This document shows positions 44,035 to 50,951 of a DNA stretch of 64,000 nucleotides, one piece after another. Origin of the DNA: an uncultured Clostridia bacterium (GTDB taxonomy: Bacteria > Bacillota > Clostridia > UBA1381); assembly GCA_947591315.1 (NCBI GenBank), contig CANQDD010000012.1:1-64000 (forward strand). The letters are read 5' to 3'. The position numbers were made by a program, and so were the translations under genes. The notes under the pieces were generated by a model, which was given only the letters and a program-made list of their open reading frames with translations, was not told where the DNA came from and did not search any database. Positions within the stretch are counted from its first letter, which is position 1. Each line of letters opens with the position of its first letter.

Positions 44035-44571
44035 TCAGCAAGTTACTATAAGGCTGAATTTGCCGCGGAACACCTCGTTCATATTCGCCTTTATCACGAC
44101 ACGCACGACGTACTCGTTTTCCTCGACGCGCATAACGTCCGATTTCGCGATAAGTCTTTCGCCGGAGTGCGCCTCGTGGCTGTATTTAACGTTCGCGACC
44201 TTCACGAGCGCGGCTTTCGCGTCTATAACGCTAAGTGCCAGATCCTCGGCGAACGCGTATATGTGCTGTCCCTTAACAATGTCCGTGCCTTCAAACGTCA
44301 TTGACGAATCTGTTTTGAGTACCGATATGCCGTCATGGTAAAGGTTTATGTCGAGTACCTCTCCCGTATTTTGCGCGTTCATGACCTCCTCCGCCGCCGA
44401 CTTTACGCGCTCGCGGTACTCCGCTATGCCAAGCTCCGCCCTGTCGAAGCGTATGGTCGAAACGCTCACGTGACACGCTTTCGCAAGCTCCTCATCCTTC
44501 CAGAACGGGTTTTGCTTTATCTGTTCGAGCAAAAAATCCTGACGCTGTTTTTTCAGCGCTGTTCTCGTCAT
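44035..44571 (-). CDS. fapR: Fatty-acid biosynthesis repressor FapR
   Basis: 178 residues: N-terminal helix-turn-helix (DEELAKACHVSVSTIRFDRA) and a C-terminal hot-dog ligand domain that senses malonyl-CoA in Bacillus. It heads the operon plsX-fabH-fabK-fabD-fabG-acpP-fabF. A near-consensus FapR operator lies between its own promoter and its start, so it should repress itself and the operon, with release when malonyl-CoA rises. AAAGGAG precedes the ATG. Confidence 0.95.
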   Translation of the reverse strand: MTRTALKKQRQDFLLEQIKQNPFWKDEELAKACHVSVSTIRFDRAELGIAEYRERVKSAAEEVMNAQNTGEVLDINLYHDGISVLKTDSSMTFEGTDIVKGQHIYAFAEDLALSVIDAKAALVKVANVKYSHEAHSGERLIAKSDVMRVEENEYVVRVVIKANMNEVFRGKFSLIVTC

Positions 44572-44616
44572 TTTTGAGCGCTCCTTTCCATGGTTTTACT
44601 GTTTTGACAATTATTG

Positions 44617-44633
44617 TTGGTATCTGGTACTAA
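44617..44633 (-). promoter_or_regulatory. FapR operator
   Basis: Minus strand TTAGTACCAGATACCAA, differing at one position from the Bacillus palindrome TTAGTACCAGATACTAA. It lies just downstream of the predicted transcription start near 44641, where bound FapR would block polymerase. Confidence 0.85.
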
Positions 44634-44647
44634 ATCACTTAACAAAA

Positions 44648-44676
44648 ATTATATAACAGGCTCGTCACCAATGCAA
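44648..44676 (-). promoter_or_regulatory. Sigma-A promoter of the fapR-fab operon
   Basis: Minus-strand TTGCAT (44676-44671), 17 bases, TATAAT (44653-44648). Confidence 0.8.
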
Positions 44677-44775
44677 TATATATTTATGTTTTGGGGAAAA
44701 CATTGTATAAATTGTAGGAAATATTAAGTAAAAGTCTGTGCAAAATATGGTTATATTTACCTTGATAAATACAAA

Positions 44776-44821
44776 ATATGGTGTCGATATTTGTCTTTAC
44801 GACCTCATATCAACACCATAT
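44776..44821 (-). terminator. Long imperfect inverted repeat after iscU
   Basis: Fifteen-base arms (44776-44790 and 44807-44821) that pair at 14 of 15 positions around a 16-base loop. AT-rich, with A/T-rich flanks but no clean T run; probably the 3' end of the iscS-iscU message. Confidence 0.4.
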
Positions 44822-44826
44822 AGTAT

Positions 44827-45234
44827 TTAATGCTCACACGTGTATTCCTTATCCTCCGGCACGTCCTCACCGTTGCGGCGGCGGTAATCGTTTATCGCCG
44901 ACTGTATAGCCTCCTCTGCAAGCACCGAGCAGTGTATCTTTTCCTTCGGAAGTCCGTCGAGAGCCTCCATAACAGCTTTGTTCGTAAGCTGAAGCGCCTC
45001 GTCAACCGTCTTGCCCTTTACCATTTCCGTTGCCATCGAGCTTGTGGCGATCGCCGCGCCGCAGCCGAAGGTTTTGAATTTAACGTCCTTTATAACGTTA
45101 TCCTCTATCTTCATATACATTTTCATTATATCGCCGCACTTCGCGTTGCCAACCTGACCGACGGCGTTCGCGTCGGGTATCTCACCGACGTTCCTCGGAT
45201 TTGCGAAATGCTCCATTACCTTTTCACTGTACAT
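44827..45234 (-). CDS. iscU: Iron-sulfur cluster scaffold protein (IscU/NifU N-terminal type)
   Basis: 135 residues. The three cluster-binding cysteines are in AKCGD, TFGCGAAIA and IHCSVLAEEAI, with the ligand-region aspartate after the first cysteine. It assembles 2Fe-2S or 4Fe-4S clusters using sulfur from the cysteine desulfurase encoded immediately upstream (20-base gap). The extra C-terminal Cys in EYTCEH is common in clostridial forms. Confidence 0.95.
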   Translation of the reverse strand: MYSEKVMEHFANPRNVGEIPDANAVGQVGNAKCGDIMKMYMKIEDNVIKDVKFKTFGCGAAIATSSMATEMVKGKTVDEALQLTNKAVMEALDGLPKEKIHCSVLAEEAIQSAINDYRRRNGEDVPEDKEYTCEH

Positions 45235-45253
45235 TCTAAAAACACCCTTTCTG

Positions 45254-46432
45254 TTATTCTACACCCTCGTAAAGCGGCGACATATCGCGCAGTCTTTGTA
45301 TTATGGACGGCAGCACGCTCACCACGTAATCAACGTCCTCCTCGGTCGTGTCCTCCCCAACGCTGAGTCTTAACGAGCCGTGCGCTATTTCGTGAGGAAG
45401 TCCTATCGCCATAAGAACATGCGACGGATCGAGCGAGCCCGACGCGCACGCGCTTCCCGACGAGGCGGCTATTCCGTTCATGTCGAGCATCATAAGAATT
45501 GATTCGCCCTCGACGTACTGGAACGAGAAATTCGCGTTGTTGCACATTCTTCCCTCGTCCTCGGGGCCGTTTAAGCGGCAGTACGGGATATTGTCACGTA
45601 TGCCCTTAATCAGTCTGTCGCGCATTTTTTTGCAGTGCGCGACGTTTTTGTCAAGGTCGGCTACCGCGATTTCGAGAGCCTTCGCAAGTCCCGCTATACC
45701 TGCGAGATTTTCCGTCGCGGCTCTTTTGCCGCGCTCCTGCCCTCCGCCGTGGATAAGGTTGTCTATGCGTACGCCGTTTCGTATATACAGCATACCGACG
45801 CCCTTCGGTCCGTGGAACTTGTGTGCCGACAGCGACAGCATGTCCACGCCGAGTTCCTTGACGTCAATCTTCATATGACCTATCGCCTGCACCGCGTCGG
45901 TGTGGAAAATGACCTTGTGCTTTTTCGCAACCTCGGCTATTTCCTTTATCGGCTCAATCGTGCCTATCTCGTTGTTCGCGGTCATTATCGTTATAAGGAT
46001 TGTCGTGTCCTTGATCGCCGCCTCGACCTGCTCCGGCGTTACAAAGCCGTACTCGTCAACGTCGAGATACGTTACCTCAAAGCCGTGCCGTTCAAGATAT
46101 TCGCATGTGTTCAAAATCGCGTGATGCTCTATCTTTGTCGTGATAATATGGTTTCCCTTTTTGCGGTTCGCCATTGCCGCGCCCTTTACAGCCCAGTTGT
46201 CAGCCTCGCAGCCCGAGCCCGTGAAATAAATCTCGTTTACGTTCGGCGCGTTTATGCTTTTCGCCACGCTCTCGCGCATTTTGTAAAGCGCCTGCTCCGC
46301 ATCTCTGCCGACCTTGTAAAACTTTGACGACGCGTTGCCGTATATGTCAGTGTAATACGGAAGCATCGCGTCAAGAACCTCTTTTTTGAGCGAAGTTGTC
46401 GCGTTATTGTCCATATATACCGATTTTGTCAA
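45254..46432 (-). CDS. iscS: Cysteine desulfurase (NifS/IscS)
   Basis: 392-residue PLP enzyme that takes sulfur from cysteine for iron-sulfur assembly and thiolation. YMDNNATT at the N-terminus, PLP lysine in SAHKFHGPKGVGML, HGGGQERGKRAATEN, and the active cysteine in SSGSACASGSLDPSHV. Translation probably begins at TTG 46432, giving the usual spacing to DNNATT, with AAGGGATG upstream; the ATG six codons later has no ribosome site. No iscR-type regulator adjoins. With iscU it forms a two-gene unit supplying cofactors for enzymes such as the pyruvate:ferredoxin oxidoreductase at 9920-13441. Confidence 0.96.
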   Translation of the reverse strand: MTKSVYMDNNATTSLKKEVLDAMLPYYTDIYGNASSKFYKVGRDAEQALYKMRESVAKSINAPNVNEIYFTGSGCEADNWAVKGAAMANRKKGNHIITTKIEHHAILNTCEYLERHGFEVTYLDVDEYGFVTPEQVEAAIKDTTILITIMTANNEIGTIEPIKEIAEVAKKHKVIFHTDAVQAIGHMKIDVKELGVDMLSLSAHKFHGPKGVGMLYIRNGVRIDNLIHGGGQERGKRAATENLAGIAGLAKALEIAVADLDKNVAHCKKMRDRLIKGIRDNIPYCRLNGPEDEGRMCNNANFSFQYVEGESILMMLDMNGIAASSGSACASGSLDPSHVLMAIGLPHEIAHGSLRLSVGEDTTEEDVDYVVSVLPSIIQRLRDMSPLYEGVE

Positions 46433-46522
46433 TTAAATCATCCCTTCCGACTGTATGTTAACGCGCGTTTCCGCGCGGTTTTGATTGAACGTTTGAATAA
46501 CTGTTCATGTATTGTCTTATAT

Positions 46523-46551
46523 ATTTTACTACCTATTTCCCACTTTGTCAA
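46523..46551 (-). promoter_or_regulatory. Sigma-A promoter of iscS-iscU
   Basis: Minus-strand TTGACA (46551-46546), 17 bases, TAAAAT (46528-46523). The leader of about 85 bases holds a short hairpin CGCGCG / CGCGCG with a GAAA tetraloop at 46462-46477. Confidence 0.75.
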
Positions 46552-46614
46552 TAGGTGTTATTCGTTTATTTTATACTTTTTAAGTATGGATTTTCAGCCG
46601 CCGCACCGTTCCGC

Positions 46615-46643
46615 TTTACTTTTCCCAAAATATGTGATAAAAT
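46615..46643 (+). promoter_or_regulatory. Probable promoter of tmcAL
   Basis: TTTACT (46615-46620), 17 bases, TAAAAT (46638-46643). The -35 is weak; the -10 and position are good. GGGAGA follows ahead of ATG 46675. Confidence 0.5.
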
Positions 46644-46674
46644 TACTTAAATGTATTAAACGGGAGAGATTATA

Positions 46675-47823
46675 ATGGTCAGCGGCGTAATTGCGGAGTT
46701 TAACATATTTCATAACGGTCACAAATACCTTATAGACGAGGCGCGCAGGGAAGCGGACGCGGTGGTCGCCGTAATGAGCGGCTCGTTCGTGCAGCGCGGC
46801 GACGCGGCTGTTACGGATAAATGGTCGCGCGCAAAAGCCGCGCTGATGTGCGGCGTTGACCTTGTGATAGAACTGCCTGTATGCTACGCGCTTAACGCCG
46901 CGCCGCGTTTTGCCGAAGGCGGCGTTAACACGCTTGCCGCGCTCGGCATTGCGGACACGCTCTTTTTCGGCAGTGAGTGCGGCGATACGGAAACGCTCAC
47001 GCGCGCGGCGGATATGCTTGAAAACGAGAGTGCGGACACGGCGGGCAAAATCAAAGCGTATATGGCAGAGGGCATGAGTTACCCGTCGGCGGTGAGCAAA
47101 GCATATAGCGGCAAAATACCCGACGGACTTCTCGATAAGCCCAACAACATTCTTGCGCTCGAATATATAAGAGCCGTTACGCGGTCGGGGCGCGGCATGA
47201 ATGTAAAGACGGTTAAACGCATCGGCGCGGAGCATGACGGCTCGGAGATAAATGACGGCTTCACGAGCGCGTCGGTTATACGCGAAATGCTCACGCGCGG
47301 TGAGGACATTTCGGAGCTTACCCCCTACACGCCCGACATTATAGGTGAAGCGCCGTATATGCTGTCACGGCTGGACAGCGCGTTCGCGGCTAAACTTCGC
47401 TCTATGAGCGCGTGGGAGATAAGCGAAATAAGCGAGGTAAGCGAGGGCATTGAAAACAGAATACTTACTGCTGCGGCAGAGGAAAGCACGTTTGACGCAA
47501 TAGCCGAAAAGGTAAAAAGCAAGCGTTACACCATGAGCCGTATACGGCGTATACTTATCGCGTCGCTTATCGGGTTCATGAAGGATATTTACTCGCCGAT
47601 GCCCGAATATATACGCGTTCTCGGCATGAATAAAACGGGTGCGGTGCTGCTAAAAAAAGCGAAGAAAAATTGCCCTGTCCCGATTATCACAAAAACAGCC
47701 GACTTTAAGGGCGACAGTAAAATGCTGCGGCTCGATTTGCGCGCCACCGATATGCACGCGCTGTGTGCTCCCGCAAGCAGACGGGGCGGCGCGGATTTTA
47801 CACACTCGCCCGTTATTATGTAA
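46675..47823 (+). CDS. tmcAL: tRNA(Met) cytidine acetate ligase TmcAL
   Basis: 382 residues of the nucleotidyltransferase-like family that makes N4-acetylcytidine at the wobble base of elongator tRNA-Met using acetate and ATP. GVIAEFNIFHNGHKYLI holds the HxGH nucleotide motif, followed by VMSGSFVQRGD, DKWSRAKAAL and IELPVCYA, all typical. GGGAGA lies eight bases before the ATG. The barnase gene follows 12 bases after the stop. Confidence 0.93.
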   Translation: MVSGVIAEFNIFHNGHKYLIDEARREADAVVAVMSGSFVQRGDAAVTDKWSRAKAALMCGVDLVIELPVCYALNAAPRFAEGGVNTLAALGIADTLFFGSECGDTETLTRAADMLENESADTAGKIKAYMAEGMSYPSAVSKAYSGKIPDGLLDKPNNILALEYIRAVTRSGRGMNVKTVKRIGAEHDGSEINDGFTSASVIREMLTRGEDISELTPYTPDIIGEAPYMLSRLDSAFAAKLRSMSAWEISEISEVSEGIENRILTAAAEESTFDAIAEKVKSKRYTMSRIRRILIASLIGFMKDIYSPMPEYIRVLGMNKTGAVLLKKAKKNCPVPIITKTADFKGDSKMLRLDLRATDMHALCAPASRRGGADFTHSPVIM

Positions 47824-47835
47824 GGGGGAAATTAC

Positions 47836-48351
47836 ATGAAAAGAATACTGTCACTTTTATGCGTACTGTTCACGGCGTTTACGCTGATTGCCGGCTGTGA
47901 CGCGGACATGACGATCAGCGATACGTCCGGCTCGCAATCAGCCATGACCGATCCCGCGGAGATAGGCAAGCATGACGTGTCACAGGACGCGCTCAAAAAA
48001 GCAAAAGAGCTTGTTGACGAGGACGGCGTGTACGTAACTCCCGCGATGGTCGCGGCGTATATTGACACGTTTAACAAGCTGCCGCAGAATTTCATCACAA
48101 AAAAAGAGGCGCAGCGGCTCGGCTGGGACAGCAGCAAAAACCACGTTTCCGATGTCGCGCCGGACAAGTCGATTGGCGGCGACAGGTTCGGCAATTACGA
48201 AAACAAGCTGCCCAAAGGAAATTACCGCGAATGTGATATTAACTACAACGGCGGCAAGCGCGGAGCGGAGCGTATTATTTACAGCAATGACGGTGACGTG
48301 TATTACACAAACGACCATTACAACACATTCACACAGCTTTTCGGGGAGTGA
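47836..48351 (+). CDS. Barnase-family ribonuclease, predicted lipoprotein
   Basis: 171 residues. Residues 1-20 are a signal peptide with lipobox LIAG before C21, so the mature enzyme is probably lipid-anchored outside the membrane. Residues 48-170 align by eye with barnase: FNKLPQNFITKKEAQRLGW, DVAPDKSIGGD, RECDINY (E132, equal to catalytic E73), R142 and R146 (equal to R83 and R87), and NDHYNTFTQLF (H161, equal to H102). All catalytic residues are present, so an active RNase is expected. It is followed by its barstar six bases downstream. Classical barnases are released rather than anchored, so the lipobox is notable. Confidence 0.93.
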   Translation: MKRILSLLCVLFTAFTLIAGCDADMTISDTSGSQSAMTDPAEIGKHDVSQDALKKAKELVDEDGVYVTPAMVAAYIDTFNKLPQNFITKKEAQRLGWDSSKNHVSDVAPDKSIGGDRFGNYENKLPKGNYRECDINYNGGKRGAERIIYSNDGDVYYTNDHYNTFTQLFGE

Positions 48352-48357
48352 TATATT

Positions 48358-48633
48358 ATGAAGATACGTGATATAAGAAGGATTGACCTTGACGGCGAAG
48401 AAATAAAGAGCGTCAGTGATTTTCATGACATTATAAGCGAGATTACGTATATTGTCGGCTACGGACGAAATCTCGACGCGCTGTATGACGAGCTTACCTC
48501 GTCCGACGATTTAATCGTGATACACAACGCGGATTTGCTCAAAAAAAATCTCGGCGCGCACGCCGAGAAGATTTTTGAAGTTTTTGACGACGCGTTAAAA
48601 GTAAACGACGCACTCACAATAATTTACAGGTAA
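48358..48633 (+). CDS. Barstar-family ribonuclease inhibitor
   Basis: 91 residues, cytoplasmic. Matches barstar: YGRNLDALYDELT carries D40 and D44 in the places of barstar D35 and D39, which plug the barnase active site, and LTIIYR closes the fold. It protects the cell from barnase before export. It follows the barnase gene by six bases in the same direction, the expected enzyme-inhibitor pair. Confidence 0.92.
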   Translation: MKIRDIRRIDLDGEEIKSVSDFHDIISEITYIVGYGRNLDALYDELTSSDDLIVIHNADLLKKNLGAHAEKIFEVFDDALKVNDALTIIYR

Positions 48634-48636
48634 CAT

Positions 48637-49500
48637 TTAAGCGCCGGTAAAGTCGCGGCGGTATTGCAGCGGCTTCTGCGACGTGTGCTTCTTAAACTGC
48701 ACGATAAAGTTACTCGCGTCCTGAAAACCGCATAAAGCCGATATCTCACCCACGGTGAGATTGGTTGTGCGAAGGTAAATTTTCGCGTTGTTTATGCGGC
48801 AGTTTGTGAGATAATTGTACGGCGTCGTACCCATAATACGCTTGAACACGCGTATGAAATGATACTTTGACAGCGGCACATCCTCGGTGATATCGTCTAT
48901 CGCTATCGGCTCGCAGTACCTTTTATGTATCATATCCACTGCCGCCCGCACGTATTCACTGTGAAGTCCGTTGTTTTTCTCGCGCTCGTTTTCGTAGCCG
49001 TTTTTAAATAATATGCAGAGAAGCTCATGTAAATCCGCGGACGTGTCCAAAGCGTTCATCATACCGTTACCGCCTGTCTTTTTTATAATATCTTCGGTCA
49101 TTGTTGTGAGCTTGTTACTGTCAAGAACCTTGATTGAAAAAACACCATTCGGATAAAGCATATCAAAAAATGACTGTGCGGCGCTGCCGTTTATATGAAT
49201 CCACATAAACTCCCAGTCACCGCCGCTTGAAAAATAACTGTGATTTCTGTGGCAGTCAATAATCGTCGAACAATTTTCGTCCAACTCAATGCGTGTGCCG
49301 TCGCTTACTATGCGTCCGCATCCTTTTATTGTGTATAGGAAAAGATAACTGTCGTGCTCTCTTCGGCTGACACCGTAATCGGGTTTCGCGTAAAAATGCC
49401 CCGCTTCCATAACACAAAAAGGAAGCGTAAGAACATTCTGCGACGGCGTAGCCGTAATCCACACCGATTTGTCACCGATGCTCTCATTGTATTTCCCCAT
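48637..49500 (-). CDS. AraC-family transcriptional regulator
   Basis: About 287 residues: N-terminal cupin sensor (YLFLYTIKGCGRIVSDG, ENCSTIIDCHRNHSYF) and C-terminal double helix-turn-helix (PIAIDDITEDVPLSKYHFIR, TVGEISALCGFQDASNFIVQ). The start at 49500 is chosen because AAAGGA lies eight bases upstream; the ATG at 49509 is too close to that site. It converges tail to tail with barstar (three-base gap). No structural target gene is adjacent, so its regulon lies elsewhere or is itself. Confidence 0.88.
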   Translation of the reverse strand: MGKYNESIGDKSVWITATPSQNVLTLPFCVMEAGHFYAKPDYGVSRREHDSYLFLYTIKGCGRIVSDGTRIELDENCSTIIDCHRNHSYFSSGGDWEFMWIHINGSAAQSFFDMLYPNGVFSIKVLDSNKLTTMTEDIIKKTGGNGMMNALDTSADLHELLCILFKNGYENEREKNNGLHSEYVRAAVDMIHKRYCEPIAIDDITEDVPLSKYHFIRVFKRIMGTTPYNYLTNCRINNAKIYLRTTNLTVGEISALCGFQDASNFIVQFKKHTSQKPLQYRRDFTGA

Positions 49501-49509
49501 TGTTATCAT

Positions 49510-49824
49510 CCTTTCTCATTTTATATATTATACCACATTAGTATAAAAAAATCAATAAACGAAAATTTTATAGCAATTATACATGATACTAACAGTCAAA
49601 ACATGGTATAACACGGCTGATTAAATAAAAAAAACTTATATGATGTAAAATTTGCACAAAATCTATATAATTTTGCGCAATACCTTAACGCACAATATAA
49701 AAGCAATAACTTTTTTATGGTTTTTCTTACGTAAAAATAAAAGCGGACGGTAAAGCGATTTCATTTTACAAAAAACTTGACTTTACACCCGTAATGTGGT
49801 ATAGTATAAAAGCTGTGAATAAGC
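49510..49824. other. AT-rich intergenic region with two divergent promoters
   Basis: Minus strand: araC promoter TTGATT (49555-49550), 17 bases, TATAAT (49532-49527). Plus strand: tRNA promoter TTGACT (49777-49782), 17 bases, TATAGT (49800-49805). Between them lies a near-perfect inverted repeat TTGCACAAAAT / ATTTTGCGCAA (49652-49680, one mismatch). No gene was seen here. Confidence 0.75.
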
Positions 49825-49913
49825 GCCGATGTGGCGGAACTGGCAGACGCCCGGGACTTAAAATCCCGTGGGAAGTGATTCCCGTACCGGTTCGATCCCG
49901 GTCATCGGCACCA
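49825..49913 (+). tRNA. tRNA-Leu (UAA)
   Basis: Acceptor stem GCCGATG pairs with CATCGGC, discriminator A and an encoded CCA (49911-49913). The anticodon loop CTTAAAA sits on a CGGGA/TCCCG stem, anticodon TAA. The long variable arm (GTGGGAAGTGATTCCCG) and GGTTCGATCC T loop fit a class II leucine tRNA. It has a strong promoter upstream and a terminator directly after. Confidence 0.97.
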
Positions 49914-49951
49914 AAAAAAAGACCCGAAACACATGTTTTGGGTCTTTTTTG
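49914..49951. terminator. Bidirectional terminator after tRNA-Leu
   Basis: AAAAAGACCC / GGGTCTTTTT stem with A and T runs on either side. It serves the tRNA on plus and the glycan operon (last gene ends 49969) on minus. Confidence 0.85.
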
Positions 49952-49968
49952 TCTTTGGTACGTCGTTT

Positions 49969-50454
49969 TTATTCCATTATCCGCACACTTTCTATCGTGC
50001 CGGAGGTTTTAACGTATTTTGAGTAGAGGTCAATATTTCTGCCCACGGACAGCTCCGTGCTGTCGTCCAGGACGTAATTATCATCGGACTCTCTTCCGAC
50101 AGCCTGAATTGTAACATAGCATGTGTAGCGGTCGGGAAGCTCCGGCTTTACAACATGGCCGTCAGCCGTCGTTGACTGCTGTGTTGCGTTTTCATAGCGC
50201 ACGTCAACGATTTCACCGAGATCCTTTTCGCTCTTTTTATCGGTTATTTTACCCATTTTTTTAAGCGCGTTAACAGTATAGCCTCGTACGCTCTCCACGC
50301 GCAGCACATACTCGAATTTTTCACTCGACCTTACCGCACCCGTTATCCTGCTGCCGTAGCGCACGCATATACCGCCTATTACAGCCGCAATCAATATGAT
50401 AACAAGTATATCTATAATACTTACCTTACCGCCGATTTTTCCGTTCTTATCCAT
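49969..50454 (-). CDS. DUF4330-like membrane-anchored protein (second of pair)
   Basis: 161 residues. A short polar N-terminus is followed by one membrane span (about 14-34, IIDILVIILIAAVIGGICV) and an extracytoplasmic domain with beta-strand character (YVLRVESVRGYTV, YTCYVTIQAVG, ELSVGRNIDLYSK). The pattern matches proteins annotated DUF4330; function unknown. It is the last gene of the glycan operon, 16 bases after its paralogue. The two proteins share the same plan and a related TxxGxIxSVRI/GYVIEI-type ending. Confidence 0.75.
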   Translation of the reverse strand: MDKNGKIGGKVSIIDILVIILIAAVIGGICVRYGSRITGAVRSSEKFEYVLRVESVRGYTVNALKKMGKITDKKSEKDLGEIVDVRYENATQQSTTADGHVVKPELPDRYTCYVTIQAVGRESDDNYVLDDSTELSVGRNIDLYSKYVKTSGTIESVRIME

Positions 50455-50470
50455 TACCGTCGTCCTCCCC

Positions 50471-50938
50471 TCAATCGTTTATCTCGATAACGTAACCCGT
50501 AGACGCGTAACCTTTGCCGCGCACAGGTACCTCCGCGCCGACCTTAATGGGCGTTCCGCCCGTCTTGAGAGCCAAGTCGTTTGTTTTAACGTCCGCCTCT
50601 ATTGTCACATACACGTCGGTTTTACCCTCTATTACCTCATTCGCATAAACGCCTTCTATACTGTTGAAGGCAATCGCCGTAGCGGGTTCGGAGCGTGTTG
50701 ATTTGACTATTCCGCCGTCCTTTTCGGTAAGGCTTATCGTAACCTTGTCACCCTCGTGAACCGCGTCGGCAAAATTCTGATCCTGCTGCTGAAGCATAAC
50801 GGTAAATGTGATGTGCTCTGTACCTGACGGGTTCATGATTGACGGAAGCAGCTTGTACGCGCCGAAAGCGACGGCAGCAGCCAGTATCAGCACGATTATA
50901 ACGTCAATCACCGTGAATTTCCTTTTACTTTCTGACAT
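50471..50938 (-). CDS. DUF4330-like membrane-anchored protein (first of pair)
   Basis: 155 residues. One membrane span at about 9-30 (TVIDVIIVLILAAAVAFGAY), then an outer domain with FTVMLQQQDQNFADAVHEGD, VYVTIEADVKTN and PVRGKGYASTGYVIEI. Same layout as the next gene. The dimer-like tandem arrangement and position after the polymerase and glycosyltransferase suggest an accessory role in glycan assembly or attachment; this is inference from neighbourhood only. Confidence 0.75.
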   Translation of the reverse strand: MSESKRKFTVIDVIIVLILAAAVAFGAYKLLPSIMNPSGTEHITFTVMLQQQDQNFADAVHEGDKVTISLTEKDGGIVKSTRSEPATAIAFNSIEGVYANEVIEGKTDVYVTIEADVKTNDLALKTGGTPIKVGAEVPVRGKGYASTGYVIEIND

Positions 50939-50951
50939 TTCTTTATCCTCC

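Noticed and set aside
47836-48633. Polymorphic-toxin or contact-dependent inhibition locus
   Set aside because: The barnase lacks any delivery domain or pre-toxin repeats; it is a short lipoprotein with its inhibitor.
49580-49605. Second promoter for the AraC gene (TTGACT ... TATAAT)
   Set aside because: The spacer is only about 12 bases; the 49527-49555 pair with a 17-base spacer is better.
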